Source of the DNA: SZAS-103 sp036496805
GTDB taxonomy: Bacteria; Pseudomonadota; Gammaproteobacteria; Xanthomonadales; Xanthomonadaceae
NCBI GenBank assembly: GCA_036496805.1
Contig: DASXKN010000029.1
Location: forward strand, 248,001 to 312,000
Length of the DNA: 64,000 nt
Direction of reading: 5' to 3'
Shown here in pieces: positions 1-9,286 of the stretch. The first letter of the stretch is position 1. Each line of letters starts with the position of its first letter. The notes below the pieces were generated by a model that was not told where the DNA came from, did not search any database, and was given only the letters and a program-made list of their open reading frames with translations. Position numbers and translations under genes: made by a program.

Positions 1-1264
1 GCTGATCCCGGGCCTGCTCGCGCGCTGGCCGGAAGGGTCGGCGGCGATCGAGAGTTCCGGCCACACGGTCGTCTACGCGAACTGCCTGTCGGTATACGCG
101 TTGCACAGGGGCGAGACCGCGCACCTGCGCGATCTCGAACCGCGCTCGCCGGCTGCGAGTTATCGCTATTCGCCGGCGCTGAGCCGAGCCTTCGGTCGCG
201 CCCTGGTCGGACTGAGCCACCTGTGGGACGGCTACCCGGATCGCGCCGAAGCAGTCGTGCGGCCGGCGATGCTGCAGGCCGAGCAGGCCAGCGGACGCCG
301 GAGCGTGGTCGCCTGCGTGTTCGCCGCCGTCGCCGCCGCGGCGTTGCTGGAGCGCAACCAGCCGAAGGCGGCCCTGGCCCTGCTCGCCGGCCGGCTGGAC
401 GTGATCGAGTCCACCGCGATCCCCGACGTCATCCTCTGCGCCTATCGCACCCTGGCCTACGCAGCGTCGAGCAGGGGCGAAACGCAACAGGCGCTGGGCA
501 TCCTCGACGACCTGCGTCGCCTCGCCGATGCGCAACGCATGCCACGACTGGCGTTGAACGGGCTGGTCGAGCAGATCCGCATCCATGCGCTCGAAGGACG
601 CATCGATGCGGTAGGGGAACTGGAAGCCGAGCTCGATGCCCTGGCACCGGTTTTCGCGGACGTGGACCACGCGCTGTTCCGTCCGCAGTACGACCTGCTG
701 TCCGCGATTGCCCGTTCGCATGCGTCGCTGGCGCGCAGCGAGATCGGCGCAGCCGAGCGCCACCTGTTGACGGCCGACGCGCTGGCTACCGAACTCGGTC
801 GCGGACGCGACCTGCTGGTCGTGCGCGTGCTGCGTGCGGTCGTCGCACGCCAGCGCGGCGCACCGCTGGCGCTGCGGCTGCTCGGCGAGGCGCTCAGCCT
901 GGGCAAACTTGGCGGCAACCGGCGGTTGCTGCAGGACAGTCATCCGCTCGCGGCCGAGATGGCGATGGAACTGAAGGCATCGACCTCCGCCGGCAAGAAG
1001 GCGGTTCCGCGATCGGCCGGCGCGGCCGAGACGGCGGAATCGCCGCAGCCGGCGTCCGCATCCTGCGGCCTGCTCACGCCGAAGGAAGCGCGCATCCTCG
1101 ATCTGCTCAACCAGCAGTTGCCGGAGGACTCGATCGCCGAGGCGATGTCGACCAGCGACGAAGCCGTGCGCTGGCACATCGGCCACCTGCTCGCGAAGCT
1201 CTCGGTCGACACCCGCGCGGGTGCGGTGGCGCGTGCGCGGCTACTTGGGTTGATCGAGGGTTGA
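1..1264 (+). CDS. LuxR-type transcriptional regulator, C-terminal part (5' end outside window)
   Basis: The frame is open from base 2 with no start needed, so the gene begins upstream of the window; a TTG at 101 is only an internal codon. The visible 420 residues are alanine/leucine-rich helical repeats of the TPR-like kind seen in MalT/LAL regulators, ending in a LuxR-type helix-turn-helix in the last 65 residues (begins LLTPKEARILDLL, then a recognition-helix region with VRWHIGHLLAKL). Such proteins are large cytoplasmic activators in which an N-terminal ATPase and the TPR-like part sense a ligand. The ATPase part is not visible here, so the subfamily and ligand are unknown. It converges on psd with 22 bp between stop codons. 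Confidence 0.8.
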   Translation, partial: LIPGLLARWPEGSAAIESSGHTVVYANCLSVYALHRGETAHLRDLEPRSPAASYRYSPALSRAFGRALVGLSHLWDGYPDRAEAVVRPAMLQAEQASGRRSVVACVFAAVAAAALLERNQPKAALALLAGRLDVIESTAIPDVILCAYRTLAYAASSRGETQQALGILDDLRRLADAQRMPRLALNGLVEQIRIHALEGRIDAVGELEAELDALAPVFADVDHALFRPQYDLLSAIARSHASLARSEIGAAERHLLTADALATELGRGRDLLVVRVLRAVVARQRGAPLALRLLGEALSLGKLGGNRRLLQDSHPLAAEMAMELKASTSAGKKAVPRSAGAAETAESPQPASASCGLLTPKEARILDLLNQQLPEDSIAEAMSTSDEAVRWHIGHLLAKLSVDTRAGAVARARLLGLIEG

Positions 1265-1286
1265 TCGATCGGGGCTGAGGCCCCCG

Positions 1287-2141
1287 TCAGGCGAGCCCGA
1301 GCCGCTGACCCAGCCGCACCGCCTGTTCGGCCGCGAGCGATCCGTCGAGCGCGATGCCGTCGCGCGGCAGCAGCACGATGACCGTCGAGCCGTAGTTGAA
1401 GCGCGCCATCTCGGCGAAGCGTTCGACCACGATGCCCTTGCCGCGCCAGTCCTTGTGCACCGGCTTCGAGGCGTACTTCGGGATCTCGATGCCGCTCCAC
1501 ACGGTTTGCACGCCCGACACCAGCACCGCGCCGACCATCACCAGGCACATCGGGCCGAAGTCGGTATCGAAGTGGCAGACCAGGCGCTCGTTGCGCGCGA
1601 ACAGCCGCGGGATCGCCTGCACCGCGAACGGCGCGACGCTGAAGATGCGGCCGGGCACGTGCAGGGTTTCGCGCAGCGTTCCCGTCCACGGCATGTGCAC
1701 GCGGTGGTAGTCGCGCGGCGAGAGGTAGACGGTGGCGAACCAGCCGTCGGCGAACGGGCGCGCGGCCTGTTCGTCGCCGAGCAGTTCGGCCGCCGTGTAG
1801 GACTGTCCCTTGGCCTGGAAGATGCGCCCCGACCCGCTTTCATCGGGCACGATGCGCCCGAGCTGGCTGATGCGTCCGTCGGCGGGCATCAGCAGCGCGC
1901 GCGGATTCGCATCGGCGCTGCGCGCACCGGGCTTGAGCGCGCGCGTGAAGAAGGCATTGAAGCTCGGATACGCATGCGGATCGGGCTGCGCGGCCTCGCC
2001 CATGTCCACGTCGAAGCGGCGCACCACGGTGGCGATCAGCCAGTCCTTCCACGGCCGCCAGCGCCAGTTCGCGGCATGCATCGCCAGCCGCGAGAGCAGG
2101 CGGTGCGGCAGCAGGTACTGCAGGGCGACGGAAGCGCGCAT
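1287..2141 (-). CDS. psd: phosphatidylserine decarboxylase
   Basis: Membrane-associated enzyme that decarboxylates phosphatidylserine to phosphatidylethanolamine, the last step of PE synthesis. The 284-residue product matches the bacterial proenzyme length. It has the substrate-binding HVPGRIFSV segment, the YHRVHMP motif and, near the C-terminus, FNYGSTVIVLL. The GST within this last motif is the self-cleavage site that gives the beta and alpha chains, with the serine becoming the pyruvoyl cofactor. The ATG at 2141 is chosen because residues MRASVALQYLLPHRLLS match the family start; the longer open frame upstream is the shadow of the SCO1 gene. It follows the SCO1 gene with 2 bp between them, so the two are probably co-transcribed. 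Confidence 0.93.
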   Translation of the reverse strand: MRASVALQYLLPHRLLSRLAMHAANWRWRPWKDWLIATVVRRFDVDMGEAAQPDPHAYPSFNAFFTRALKPGARSADANPRALLMPADGRISQLGRIVPDESGSGRIFQAKGQSYTAAELLGDEQAARPFADGWFATVYLSPRDYHRVHMPWTGTLRETLHVPGRIFSVAPFAVQAIPRLFARNERLVCHFDTDFGPMCLVMVGAVLVSGVQTVWSGIEIPKYASKPVHKDWRGKGIVVERFAEMARFNYGSTVIVLLPRDGIALDGSLAAEQAVRLGQRLGLA

Positions 2142-2143
2142 GC

Positions 2144-2863
2144 TCAGCGCCACTCGGCCAGGGCTTTCATGTCCGCGCCGATCGCGGCCGGATCGAAGGG
2201 CGCCGCCGGCGGCTGCTCGGGATGGATCAGGCCCGCCATGTCGCCGTCGGGATCGACCAGGGAGATGCTCGCGGAATGGTCGACGACGTAGTTCGTTCCG
2301 TCCGTGCTCGGCTCGATCTCGTAGACCATGCCGAGGCTGCGTGCGAACACCGCGAGGGTCTTGTCGTCGGCGGTCGCGCCATCGATGTCCTTGCCGAAAT
2401 AGTGCGCGTATTCGCCGGTGTGTGCGGGCGAATCGCGTTTCGGATCGACCGAGACGAACAGGATGCGCGGACGTTTCGCGGCGGGCAGCGTCGCCCACGA
2501 CTTCCCGGCCATGCCGAGCATCTGCAGCGTCGTCGGGCACACGTCCGGGCAATGGGTGTAGCCGAGGTAGACCAGGGTCCAGTGGCCCTTCAGCGATGCC
2601 GGCACGATCGCGCTGCCGTCGGACTTCTGCAGGCGGAACGGCGCCAGCGCGCGCGTCGCCGGGAACAGGGTGACGAGCTTCAGGGGCGGAGGCGGCGTGG
2701 CTGGCGGCGGGGCGAAACGGTTCTGCGCCGCCCACAGGCCGAGGCCGGCGGCGAGCGCGGCGGCCAGGATGTAGAGCGTGGCGTGGCGGACCGCGCCACG
2801 CATATGCGCGCGCGGCATATGCGTGGCCGGTATATGAGCCGAAGCCTTCGATCTGAGCGTCAT
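2144..2863 (-). CDS. SCO1/SenC/PrrC family copper chaperone
   Basis: Membrane-anchored thioredoxin-fold protein of the SCO1/SenC family, which delivers copper to the CuA site of cytochrome c oxidase or acts as a redox sensor. There is one N-terminal membrane helix (about residues 25-40), a proline-rich linker, then the copper-binding CxxxC in THCPDVCP and the distal copper-ligand histidine in VVDHSASI. The 239-residue size is typical. The start at 2863 (MTLRSKAS) is preferred over the longer frame because a TATAAT box sits only 6 bp upstream of this ATG; an internal Met at 2803 is an alternative. It lies directly upstream of psd and is divergent from prmB. Confidence 0.88.
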   Translation of the reverse strand: MTLRSKASAHIPATHMPRAHMRGAVRHATLYILAAALAAGLGLWAAQNRFAPPPATPPPPLKLVTLFPATRALAPFRLQKSDGSAIVPASLKGHWTLVYLGYTHCPDVCPTTLQMLGMAGKSWATLPAAKRPRILFVSVDPKRDSPAHTGEYAHYFGKDIDGATADDKTLAVFARSLGMVYEIEPSTDGTNYVVDHSASISLVDPDGDMAGLIHPEQPPAAPFDPAAIGADMKALAEWR

Positions 2864-2869
2864 CGGGGA

Positions 2870-2875
2870 ATTATA
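2870..2875 (-). promoter_or_regulatory. -10 box for the SCO1-psd pair
   Basis: Perfect TATAAT on the minus strand, ending 6 bp before the ATG at 2863. If it is the -10 element, transcription would start at or next to the start codon, giving a leaderless mRNA. No good -35 hexamer is visible 17 bp upstream. Confidence 0.5.
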
Positions 2876-2889
2876 GCGGGCCGCACCGT

Positions 2890-2895
2890 TATACT
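2890..2895 (+). promoter_or_regulatory. -10-like box upstream of prmB
   Basis: TATACT on the plus strand, 29 bp before the prmB ATG at 2925 and back-to-back with the minus-strand TATAAT box. Suggests a compact divergent promoter. The -35 match is weak. Confidence 0.35.
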
Positions 2896-2924
2896 CGTGC
2901 GCCACGTCCCGCAGCGCGCCGCGC

Positions 2925-3839
2925 ATGCCCGCCGAACTCGCCACGATCATCGACCTCATCCGCTACGGTGCGAGCCGCTTCGGCGCAGCCGGACTCACCT
3001 TCGGCCACAGCTACGACAACGCGCTCGACGAGTCCACCCAGCTCGTCCTGCACGCGCTGCACCTGCCGCACGACCTCAACCCGATCTACGGCCAGGCGCA
3101 CGTCACCGCGCAGGAGAAGGCGAGCGTGCTGGCGCTGTTCGACCGCCGCATCGCCGAACGCGTGCCCGCCGCCTACCTGACCGGCGAGGCGTGGTTCGCG
3201 GGACTGAGCTTCAAGACCGACCCGCGCGCGCTGGTGCCGCGCTCGCCGATCGCCGAGTTGATCGAAACCGGTTTTCATCCCTGGATCGGCGAGCTCGAAG
3301 TGCAGCGCGCGCTCGACCTGTGCACCGGCTCGGGCTGCATCGCGATCGCGATGGCGCATTACCACCCGGACTGGAACGTCGACGCGGTGGATCTTTCCGA
3401 CGACGCGCTCGCGCTCGCCGAGGAGAATGCATTCCGCCTGCACGCGCCGAACGTGAGCCTGCTCAAGTCCGACCTGTTCGCCGCGCTCGACGGCGAGAGC
3501 TACGACCTGATCGTCAGCAATCCGCCCTACGTCACCCGCGACGAGGTCGCCGCGCTGCCGCCGGAGTATGCGCATGAACCCGAACTGGGCCTGATCGCCG
3601 GGGAGGACGGGCTCGACCTCGCGCTGAAGATCCTGCGCGACGCGCCGGAGCACCTCAACGAGGGCGGCGTGCTGATCGTCGAAGTCGGCGAAAGCGAACG
3701 CGCCCTGGTCGAGCTGCTGCCCGAAGTGCCGTTCGCGTGGATCGAGTTCCGCGTCGGGCAGATGGGCATTTTCGCGATCGGTCGCGACGACCTGATCGCA
3801 CACCACGCGCGCATCCGGGAACTGGCCGATGCGCGCTGA
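2925..3839 (+). CDS. prmB: 50S ribosomal protein L3 glutamine methyltransferase
   Basis: SAM-dependent N5-glutamine methyltransferase that modifies ribosomal protein L3. The 304-residue protein has an N-terminal helical domain (about 1-110), the SAM-binding motif LDLCTGSGCIAIAMA (about 130-145) and the class-defining NPPY catalytic motif in IVSNPPYV (about 195). The length and the N-terminal segment containing the conserved FGHSYDNALDE fit PrmB better than the release factor methylase PrmC. It precedes aroC by 5 bp, the common prmB-aroC arrangement in gammaproteobacteria, which indicates co-transcription. Confidence 0.93.
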   Translation: MPAELATIIDLIRYGASRFGAAGLTFGHSYDNALDESTQLVLHALHLPHDLNPIYGQAHVTAQEKASVLALFDRRIAERVPAAYLTGEAWFAGLSFKTDPRALVPRSPIAELIETGFHPWIGELEVQRALDLCTGSGCIAIAMAHYHPDWNVDAVDLSDDALALAEENAFRLHAPNVSLLKSDLFAALDGESYDLIVSNPPYVTRDEVAALPPEYAHEPELGLIAGEDGLDLALKILRDAPEHLNEGGVLIVEVGESERALVELLPEVPFAWIEFRVGQMGIFAIGRDDLIAHHARIRELADAR

Positions 3840-3844
3840 CGGCC

Positions 3845-5005
3845 ATGGCCAGTAATACCTTCGGCCAGCTCTTCGCCGTCACGACCTTCGGCGAAAGCCA
3901 TGGTCCGGCGATCGGCTGCGTGATCGACGGTTGCCCGCCGGGCATTGCGATCGCGACCGAAGACTTCGCGCATGACCTCGCGCGCCGCGCGACCGGACGC
4001 ACGCGCCACACCTCGCAGCGCCACGAGGCCGACGAGGTCGAGATCCTCAGCGGCGTGTACGAGGGGAAGACGACGGGCACGCCGATCGCATTGCTGATCC
4101 GCAACACCGATGCGCGCAGCAAGGATTACGCGAAGATCGCCGAGCAGTTCCGTCCCGGCCACGCCGACTACACCTACTGGCAGAAGTACGGCATCCGCGA
4201 TCCGCGCGGCGGCGGGCGTTCGTCAGCGCGCGAGACGACGATGCGCGTCGCCGCGGCGGTGGTCGCGAAGAAATGGCTGGCGGAGAAATTCGGCATCGCG
4301 GTGCGTGGGTGCATGACCCAGATTGGCGCAGTCGTGCCTGATCAAAGCGGGCCGCGTGGACCCGGGCACGCGGGCATCCACGCGACGCGGCTTGATTCGA
4401 GCACGGTCGACTGGAGCGTCGTCGAAGCCAACCCTTTCTTCTGGCCGGTCGCAGATCAGGTCGAGGAACTCGAGACTTACATGGACGCGCTGCGCAAGTC
4501 CGGCGACTCGGTCGGCGCGCGCGTCGACGTGATCGCCACCGGCGTGCCGCCCGGCTGGGGCGAGCCGATCTACGGCAAGCTCGACGCCGAACTGGCGAGC
4601 GCGCTGATGTCGATCAACGCGGTCAAGGGCGTGGAGATCGGCGACGGCTTCGACGCGGTCGCGCAGAACGGCAGCGTGCATCGCGATGCGATGACGCCGC
4701 AGGGATTCCTGTCGAACCACGCCGGCGGCATCCTCGGCGGCATCTCCAGCGGACAGGCGGTGCGCTGCTCGGTCGCGTTCAAGCCGACCTCGAGCCTGCG
4801 CCTGCCGGTTGACGGCGTCGACGTGCACGGCGACGTCGTCGAGATCGTCACCACCGGCCGCCACGATCCCTGCGTCGGCATCCGCGCCACGCCGATCTGC
4901 GAGGCGATGGTCGCGCTGGTGCTGATGGACCAGGCGCTGCGGCATCGCGCGCAGTGCGGCGACGTGGGCGAAGTGCATCCGCGGATTCCGGGACCATCAG
5001 AATGA
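3845..5005 (+). CDS. aroC: chorismate synthase
   Basis: Converts 5-enolpyruvylshikimate-3-phosphate to chorismate with reduced FMN, the last step of the shikimate pathway that also feeds the trp genes downstream. The start at 3845 gives the family N-terminus MASNTFGQLFAVTTFGESHG. Other family signatures are the GRSSARETTMRVAAG-type region and NHAGGILGGISSGQ. The 386 residues are somewhat longer than E. coli AroC. The open frame upstream of 3845 overlaps prmB and is not coding. The stop overlaps an ATGA at 5002-5005 that could couple translation to the next gene. Confidence 0.95.
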   Translation: MASNTFGQLFAVTTFGESHGPAIGCVIDGCPPGIAIATEDFAHDLARRATGRTRHTSQRHEADEVEILSGVYEGKTTGTPIALLIRNTDARSKDYAKIAEQFRPGHADYTYWQKYGIRDPRGGGRSSARETTMRVAAAVVAKKWLAEKFGIAVRGCMTQIGAVVPDQSGPRGPGHAGIHATRLDSSTVDWSVVEANPFFWPVADQVEELETYMDALRKSGDSVGARVDVIATGVPPGWGEPIYGKLDAELASALMSINAVKGVEIGDGFDAVAQNGSVHRDAMTPQGFLSNHAGGILGGISSGQAVRCSVAFKPTSSLRLPVDGVDVHGDVVEIVTTGRHDPCVGIRATPICEAMVALVLMDQALRHRAQCGDVGEVHPRIPGPSE

Positions 5006-5043
5006 ACATTCCCGCAGCAACGCAGACGAGGTCGACGCAGGAC

Positions 5044-6063
5044 ATGAGCAGGCTGTTCAACGTGGCAGTTGTCGGCGCCACCGGCGCCGTGGGTCAGGTG
5101 ATGCTGTCGGTGCTGGCCGAGCGCAAGTTCCCGGTCGGGCAGATCGTCGCGCTCGCGAGCGCGAAATCGGCGGGCAAGCCGGTGAAATTCGGCGACCGCG
5201 AGATCGTCGTGCAGGACCTGGCGACGTTCGATCCGAGCGGGATCGACATCGCCCTGTTCTCCGCCGGCGGTTCGATCTCGAAGGAATACGCGCCGAAGTT
5301 CGCGGCCGCCGGCGCGGTCGTGATCGACAACTCGTCGATGTTCCGCTACGAATCCGACATCCCGCTGGTCGTCTCCGAAGTCAATCCGGAACAGATCGCC
5401 AACCGTCCGCGTGGCATCATCGCGAACCCCAACTGCTCGACGATGCAGATGATGGTGGCGCTCGCGCCGATCCATCGTGCGGTCGGCATCGAACGCATCA
5501 ACGTCGCGACCTACCAGTCGGTGTCGGGCACCGGGCAGAAGGGCATCGACGAACTCGAGCGCCAGCATGCCGCGCTGGCCGGATCGCGCGAAGCGAAAGC
5601 CGAGGTCTATCCGGTGCAGATCGCCTTCAACGTGATCCCGCACGGCGGCGACTTCCTCGACAACGGTTACACGAGCGAGGAAATGAAGCTGGTCTGGGAG
5701 ACCCGCAAGATCCTCGGCGACGACTCGATCCAGGTGAACCCGACCGTGGTGCGCGTGCCGGTCGTGTACGGCCATTCCGAGGCCGTGCACATCGAGACCC
5801 GCGCGAAGATCACCGCGGCGCAGGCGCGCGAACTGCTGGAGCAGGCGCCGGGCGTGGAAGTCGTCGACGAGCGCAAGGGCGGCGGCTATCCCACGCCCGT
5901 CACCCACGCGGCGGGGCGCGATCCGACCTATGTCGGCCGCATCCGCGAGGACATTTCGCACCCGCGCGGACTCGACCTGTGGATCGTCTCCGACAACATC
6001 CGCAAGGGCGCCGCGCTCAACGCCGTCCAGATTGCGGAATGGCTGGCGAAAGCGTATAGCTAG
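5044..6063 (+). CDS. asd: aspartate-semialdehyde dehydrogenase
   Basis: NADPH-dependent reduction of beta-aspartyl phosphate to aspartate semialdehyde in the lysine/threonine/methionine and diaminopimelate pathway. It has an N-terminal nucleotide-binding GATGAVGQ motif, the active-site cysteine in NPNCSTMQ, and the catalytic region with IPHGGDF. At 339 residues it is normal for the family. The start is set at 5044 (MSRLFNVAVVG), where an AGGA lies just upstream. An in-frame ATG at 5002 overlaps the aroC stop as ATGA and would add 14 residues with no family counterpart, so this choice is uncertain. It lies upstream of fimV as in pseudomonads and xanthomonads. Confidence 0.93.
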   Translation: MSRLFNVAVVGATGAVGQVMLSVLAERKFPVGQIVALASAKSAGKPVKFGDREIVVQDLATFDPSGIDIALFSAGGSISKEYAPKFAAAGAVVIDNSSMFRYESDIPLVVSEVNPEQIANRPRGIIANPNCSTMQMMVALAPIHRAVGIERINVATYQSVSGTGQKGIDELERQHAALAGSREAKAEVYPVQIAFNVIPHGGDFLDNGYTSEEMKLVWETRKILGDDSIQVNPTVVRVPVVYGHSEAVHIETRAKITAAQARELLEQAPGVEVVDERKGGGYPTPVTHAAGRDPTYVGRIREDISHPRGLDLWIVSDNIRKGAALNAVQIAEWLAKAYS

Positions 6064-6142
6064 CAGCAACTTGCCCCGGAGTCGTGAAGTCGATTCGCAT
6101 CGGCCGCGGCTTCGTCGCCGAAAATTTTGCGTGGAGCGTTGC

Positions 6143-8431
6143 ATGCGATCGGATCCGACCGACCTTCGTGGCCTCAAGCCGGGATTGCTGGGCCTGGCCG
6201 TTGTCTGCGCCCTGGGTTCGATGCAGGCGCAAGCCGTGGGCCTGGGCGGCATCGAGGTGAAGTCGAAACTCAACGAACCCTTCGTCGCAGAGATTCCACT
6301 GAATGTCGACTACAGCGGCCAGATGGACGACATGGTCGTGCACCTGGCTTCGCCCGAGGAATTCGAGCGCGTCGGCCTGGAACGCCCGCACGAGATGTCG
6401 TCCAACCTGACCTTCCACGTGACGCGCAACGCGCGCGGCGAAGCGGTCGTGCTGATCACCACGCCGCAGCGGATGACCGATCCCTACGTGAGTTTCCTGC
6501 TCGAGGCCGAGTGGGGCAACGGCAAGATGGTGCGCGAGTACACCGCGATGCTCGAGCCGCCGCACATGGTCGAGGTGCCGCACGGCACGATCTCGGCGCC
6601 GACGGTGACGTCCACGCCCTTGCCTGCGCCGGTCGTCTCTGCGCCCGTCGTGCATGCGGTCGAACCGGAAACCCATCCGGCGACGCCGACACCGCCTTCC
6701 TCGCCGAACGCCGCCGCTTCGCCTCCGCCTCCGGTCGTGCAATCCGTGCCCGAGCCTGTCGCGCCTGCTCCACAGGCGGCTGCACCCGAACCCCCGTCCG
6801 TTGCCGCCGCGCCGCAGCCGGAAGCCGCGCCACCCGCGCCGCAATCCGCGCCAGAACCTGCGCCGCCACCTGTCGCGGAAACGCCGCCACCGCCGGCCGG
6901 CTCAGCCGATTCGATCACCGTCGCCCACGGCCAGACCCTGTCGTCGATCGCCGGCCAGATGCAGACGCCCGGCGTCTCGCTCAACCGCGTGATGATCGCC
7001 CTGCAGCGCGCGAATCCCGAGGCCTTCGTCGGCGACAACATCAACCGGCTCAAGGCCGGTGCAGTGCTGCGCATGCCCGATGTCGGCCAGATGCAGGCGA
7101 TCACGCCTGACGAAGCCAATGCGCTGGTGCACGAGCAGGTCGAAAGCTGGCGTCGCGGCTCGCAACCGGCGCCGCAGTTGCAACCCGAGGAAGCCGGCGG
7201 CGAGGCCGCGAAGCAGGCATCGAGCAGCGCCGCGAGCTCCGCTTCGAACGGAAGCTCCACCGCATCGAAGGGCAGGGCATCGGCCACGACATCCACCGCG
7301 GCCGTCGCAGGCGGCGCGCACGCCGGCAGGCCGCACGGCGCACACCTGGAGATCCTGCCGCCGGCCGGCAACGCGGCCGGTCACGGCCAGTCCGGTTCCA
7401 GCGTGGGCGGCTCGGGCAGCGAACTGCGCGCGCAGTTGGCGCAGACCAAGGAAGAGCTGGTCGCGCGCCAGGCCGAAATCACCGACCTCAAGGCGCACGT
7501 CTCCGATCTGGAAAAGATCAAGACCGACAGCCAGAAACTGCTGAGCATGAAGGACAGCCAGCTCGCCGCGCTCCAGCAGCGGCTGGCCGAGCTCGAGAAG
7601 AAGGACGCCGAGGCCAGCGCTGCGCCGGCATCGCCCGCATCGACGGCTTCGGGCGCAACGGCGTCCGCCGCTTCGCCGGAGGCCAGCGCATCGACGGCTG
7701 CGTCAGCGGCCAGCGAGGCGACGGCGGGTGCATCGCCCGCGTCCACTGCTTCGGGCGCGTCGTCCACGGCCGCTTCGACCGCCGCGACGCCGACTCCTGC
7801 GGCGTCCCCGAAGAAGCCGGCTCCGCCCGTGCACCACGCGCCGCCGCCAGCGCCGCAGGAGCCGGCAACGCCCTGGTACCTGCAGCCCTTCGTGCTGGTC
7901 GGCGCGGGCCTGATCCTGTTCGGCGGATTGCTGGGCCTGCTGCTGCGCAGCCAGCGCAAGCCCGAACCGACACCGCGTCGCCGCAGCTTCGATCCGGCTG
8001 CGTTGCCGAGCGGGCGGCCGATCGTGAGTCCCAATGCGATCACCGAGCAGCAGGCAGTGTTTCCGGACGGATCCGGGCAGGGCGCTTCCGCAGCGCAGGG
8101 GCCGCGAGTGGCACGGCCGCTGGAAGAACAAGCTGTCGTGCAGGATGCAGCCCCGCCGCAGGTTTACGCCCAGCCACCGGCCGAGCCAGCGCCCGTCGAG
8201 CCCGAGCCCGTGGTGGCGCCGGTCGAGCAGGCGCCGGCTCCCGCAGTGCCGGTCCAGCCTCCGCCGGGCGGCAAGTGGACGGTCGCGTCGCGCATCGAGG
8301 CCGCGCGTGCCTACATCGAGAACGGCGACGTCGATGGCGCGCGCACCATGCTCGAAGCGGCCCTGATCGAAGGCAACGCGACGCAGCAGGAAGAAGCGTT
8401 CAAGCTGCTCGACATGATCGACAGCTGGTGA
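6143..8431 (+). CDS. fimV: FimV-like pilus assembly / polar hub protein
   Basis: Inner-membrane protein that links peptidoglycan to polar organisation and type IV pilus assembly. The 762 residues contain a signal-like segment, the FimV N-terminal domain (GLGGIEVKSKLNEPF onward), a proline/alanine linker, a LysM-like domain (about residues 255-315, beginning ITVAHGQTLSSIA) and a coiled coil (about 425-490). A serine/alanine linker, one membrane helix (WYLQPFVLVGAGLILFGG) and the short C-terminal FimV TPR-like domain (RIEAARAYIENGDVDGARTML) follow. The start at 6143 gives MRSDPTDLRG. The middle is low-complexity, so its length varies between species. Classic neighbours are asd upstream and truA downstream. 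Confidence 0.9.
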   Translation: MRSDPTDLRGLKPGLLGLAVVCALGSMQAQAVGLGGIEVKSKLNEPFVAEIPLNVDYSGQMDDMVVHLASPEEFERVGLERPHEMSSNLTFHVTRNARGEAVVLITTPQRMTDPYVSFLLEAEWGNGKMVREYTAMLEPPHMVEVPHGTISAPTVTSTPLPAPVVSAPVVHAVEPETHPATPTPPSSPNAAASPPPPVVQSVPEPVAPAPQAAAPEPPSVAAAPQPEAAPPAPQSAPEPAPPPVAETPPPPAGSADSITVAHGQTLSSIAGQMQTPGVSLNRVMIALQRANPEAFVGDNINRLKAGAVLRMPDVGQMQAITPDEANALVHEQVESWRRGSQPAPQLQPEEAGGEAAKQASSSAASSASNGSSTASKGRASATTSTAAVAGGAHAGRPHGAHLEILPPAGNAAGHGQSGSSVGGSGSELRAQLAQTKEELVARQAEITDLKAHVSDLEKIKTDSQKLLSMKDSQLAALQQRLAELEKKDAEASAAPASPASTASGATASAASPEASASTAASAASEATAGASPASTASGASSTAASTAATPTPAASPKKPAPPVHHAPPPAPQEPATPWYLQPFVLVGAGLILFGGLLGLLLRSQRKPEPTPRRRSFDPAALPSGRPIVSPNAITEQQAVFPDGSGQGASAAQGPRVARPLEEQAVVQDAAPPQVYAQPPAEPAPVEPEPVVAPVEQAPAPAVPVQPPPGGKWTVASRIEAARAYIENGDVDGARTMLEAALIEGNATQQEEAFKLLDMIDSW

Positions 8432-8442
8432 TTCCGTTGGCA

Positions 8443-8459
8443 CCGGACCGCAGGTCCGG
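8443..8459 (+). terminator. short hairpin after fimV
   Basis: 7-bp stem CCGGACC/GGTCCGG with a 3-nt loop, 12 bp after the fimV stop. No U-run follows, so it may be a pause or processing hairpin rather than a full terminator. Confidence 0.3.
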
Positions 8460-8518
8460 CGCGTTCGGCGACACTTCGTTCCCGGCTTCGTTCCCCGCTT
8501 CCTTCGCAGCCTGCACCC

Positions 8519-9286
8519 ATGCGTCTCGCACTCGGCATCGAATACGACGGTAGCGGCTTCCAGGGCTGGCAGCGGCTCTCGCACGCGAACAGCGTGCAGA
8601 CCGCCGTTGAGACCGCACTGAGCTTCGTTGCCGATGCGCCGATCGAAGTGCAGTGCGCCGGCCGCACCGACGCCGGCGTGCACGCGCTCTGCCAGGTCGT
8701 GCATTTCGACACCGATGCGGACAGGTCGCCGCGCGGCTGGATGCTCGGCGCCAATTCGCGGCTGTCGCATGCGGTCACGGTGCGCTGGGCGGTACCGGTC
8801 GAAGACGCCTTCCACGCACGCCATGGCGCGCGCGCGCGGCGCTATCGCTACCGTCTCTTCAACCGTGCGGTGCGGCCTTCGCTGCAACGCGACTACCTCG
8901 CCTGGGAACGGTTGCCGCTCGACGCCGATGCGATGCATCGCGCCGCCCAGGCCCTGATCGGCGAGCACGATTTCAGCGCCTTCCGCGCCGCGCAGTGCCA
9001 GGCCGCGCACGCGCGGCGCGATATGCAGCGCATCGCGGTGCTCCGCGAGGGCGAGGAAGTGGTGATCGACGTGCAGGCCAACGCCTTCCTGCACCACATG
9101 GTGCGCAACATCGTCGGCTCGCTGCTGCCGATCGGTCGCGGCGAGCGCCCGGAAGCGTGGATGGCCGAACTGCTGCACGGACGCGACCGCACCGTCGCCG
9201 GCGCCACCGCGCTGCCGCAGGGCCTGACCTTCATCGGCCCGCTGTATCCCGCGCACTGGGGACTTCCCGCGGAGGCGACGCTGTGA
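8519..9286 (+). CDS. truA: tRNA pseudouridine synthase A
   Basis: Makes pseudouridine at positions 38-40 of the tRNA anticodon arm. The catalytic aspartate lies in CAGRTDAGVHAL (about residue 52), and the conserved IEYDGSGFQGWQ start and FLHHMVRNIVG motif are present. At 255 residues it has family length. The trpF start codon overlaps its stop as GTGA (9283-9286), so the two are translationally coupled. Confidence 0.95.
   Translation: MRLALGIEYDGSGFQGWQRLSHANSVQTAVETALSFVADAPIEVQCAGRTDAGVHALCQVVHFDTDADRSPRGWMLGANSRLSHAVTVRWAVPVEDAFHARHGARARRYRYRLFNRAVRPSLQRDYLAWERLPLDADAMHRAAQALIGEHDFSAFRAAQCQAAHARRDMQRIAVLREGEEVVIDVQANAFLHHMVRNIVGSLLPIGRGERPEAWMAELLHGRDRTVAGATALPQGLTFIGPLYPAHWGLPAEATL

Noticed and set aside
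5002..5043. Upstream start of asd at the ATGA overlap with aroC
   Set aside because: Adds 14 residues without family counterpart; kept as an alternative in the asd entry only.
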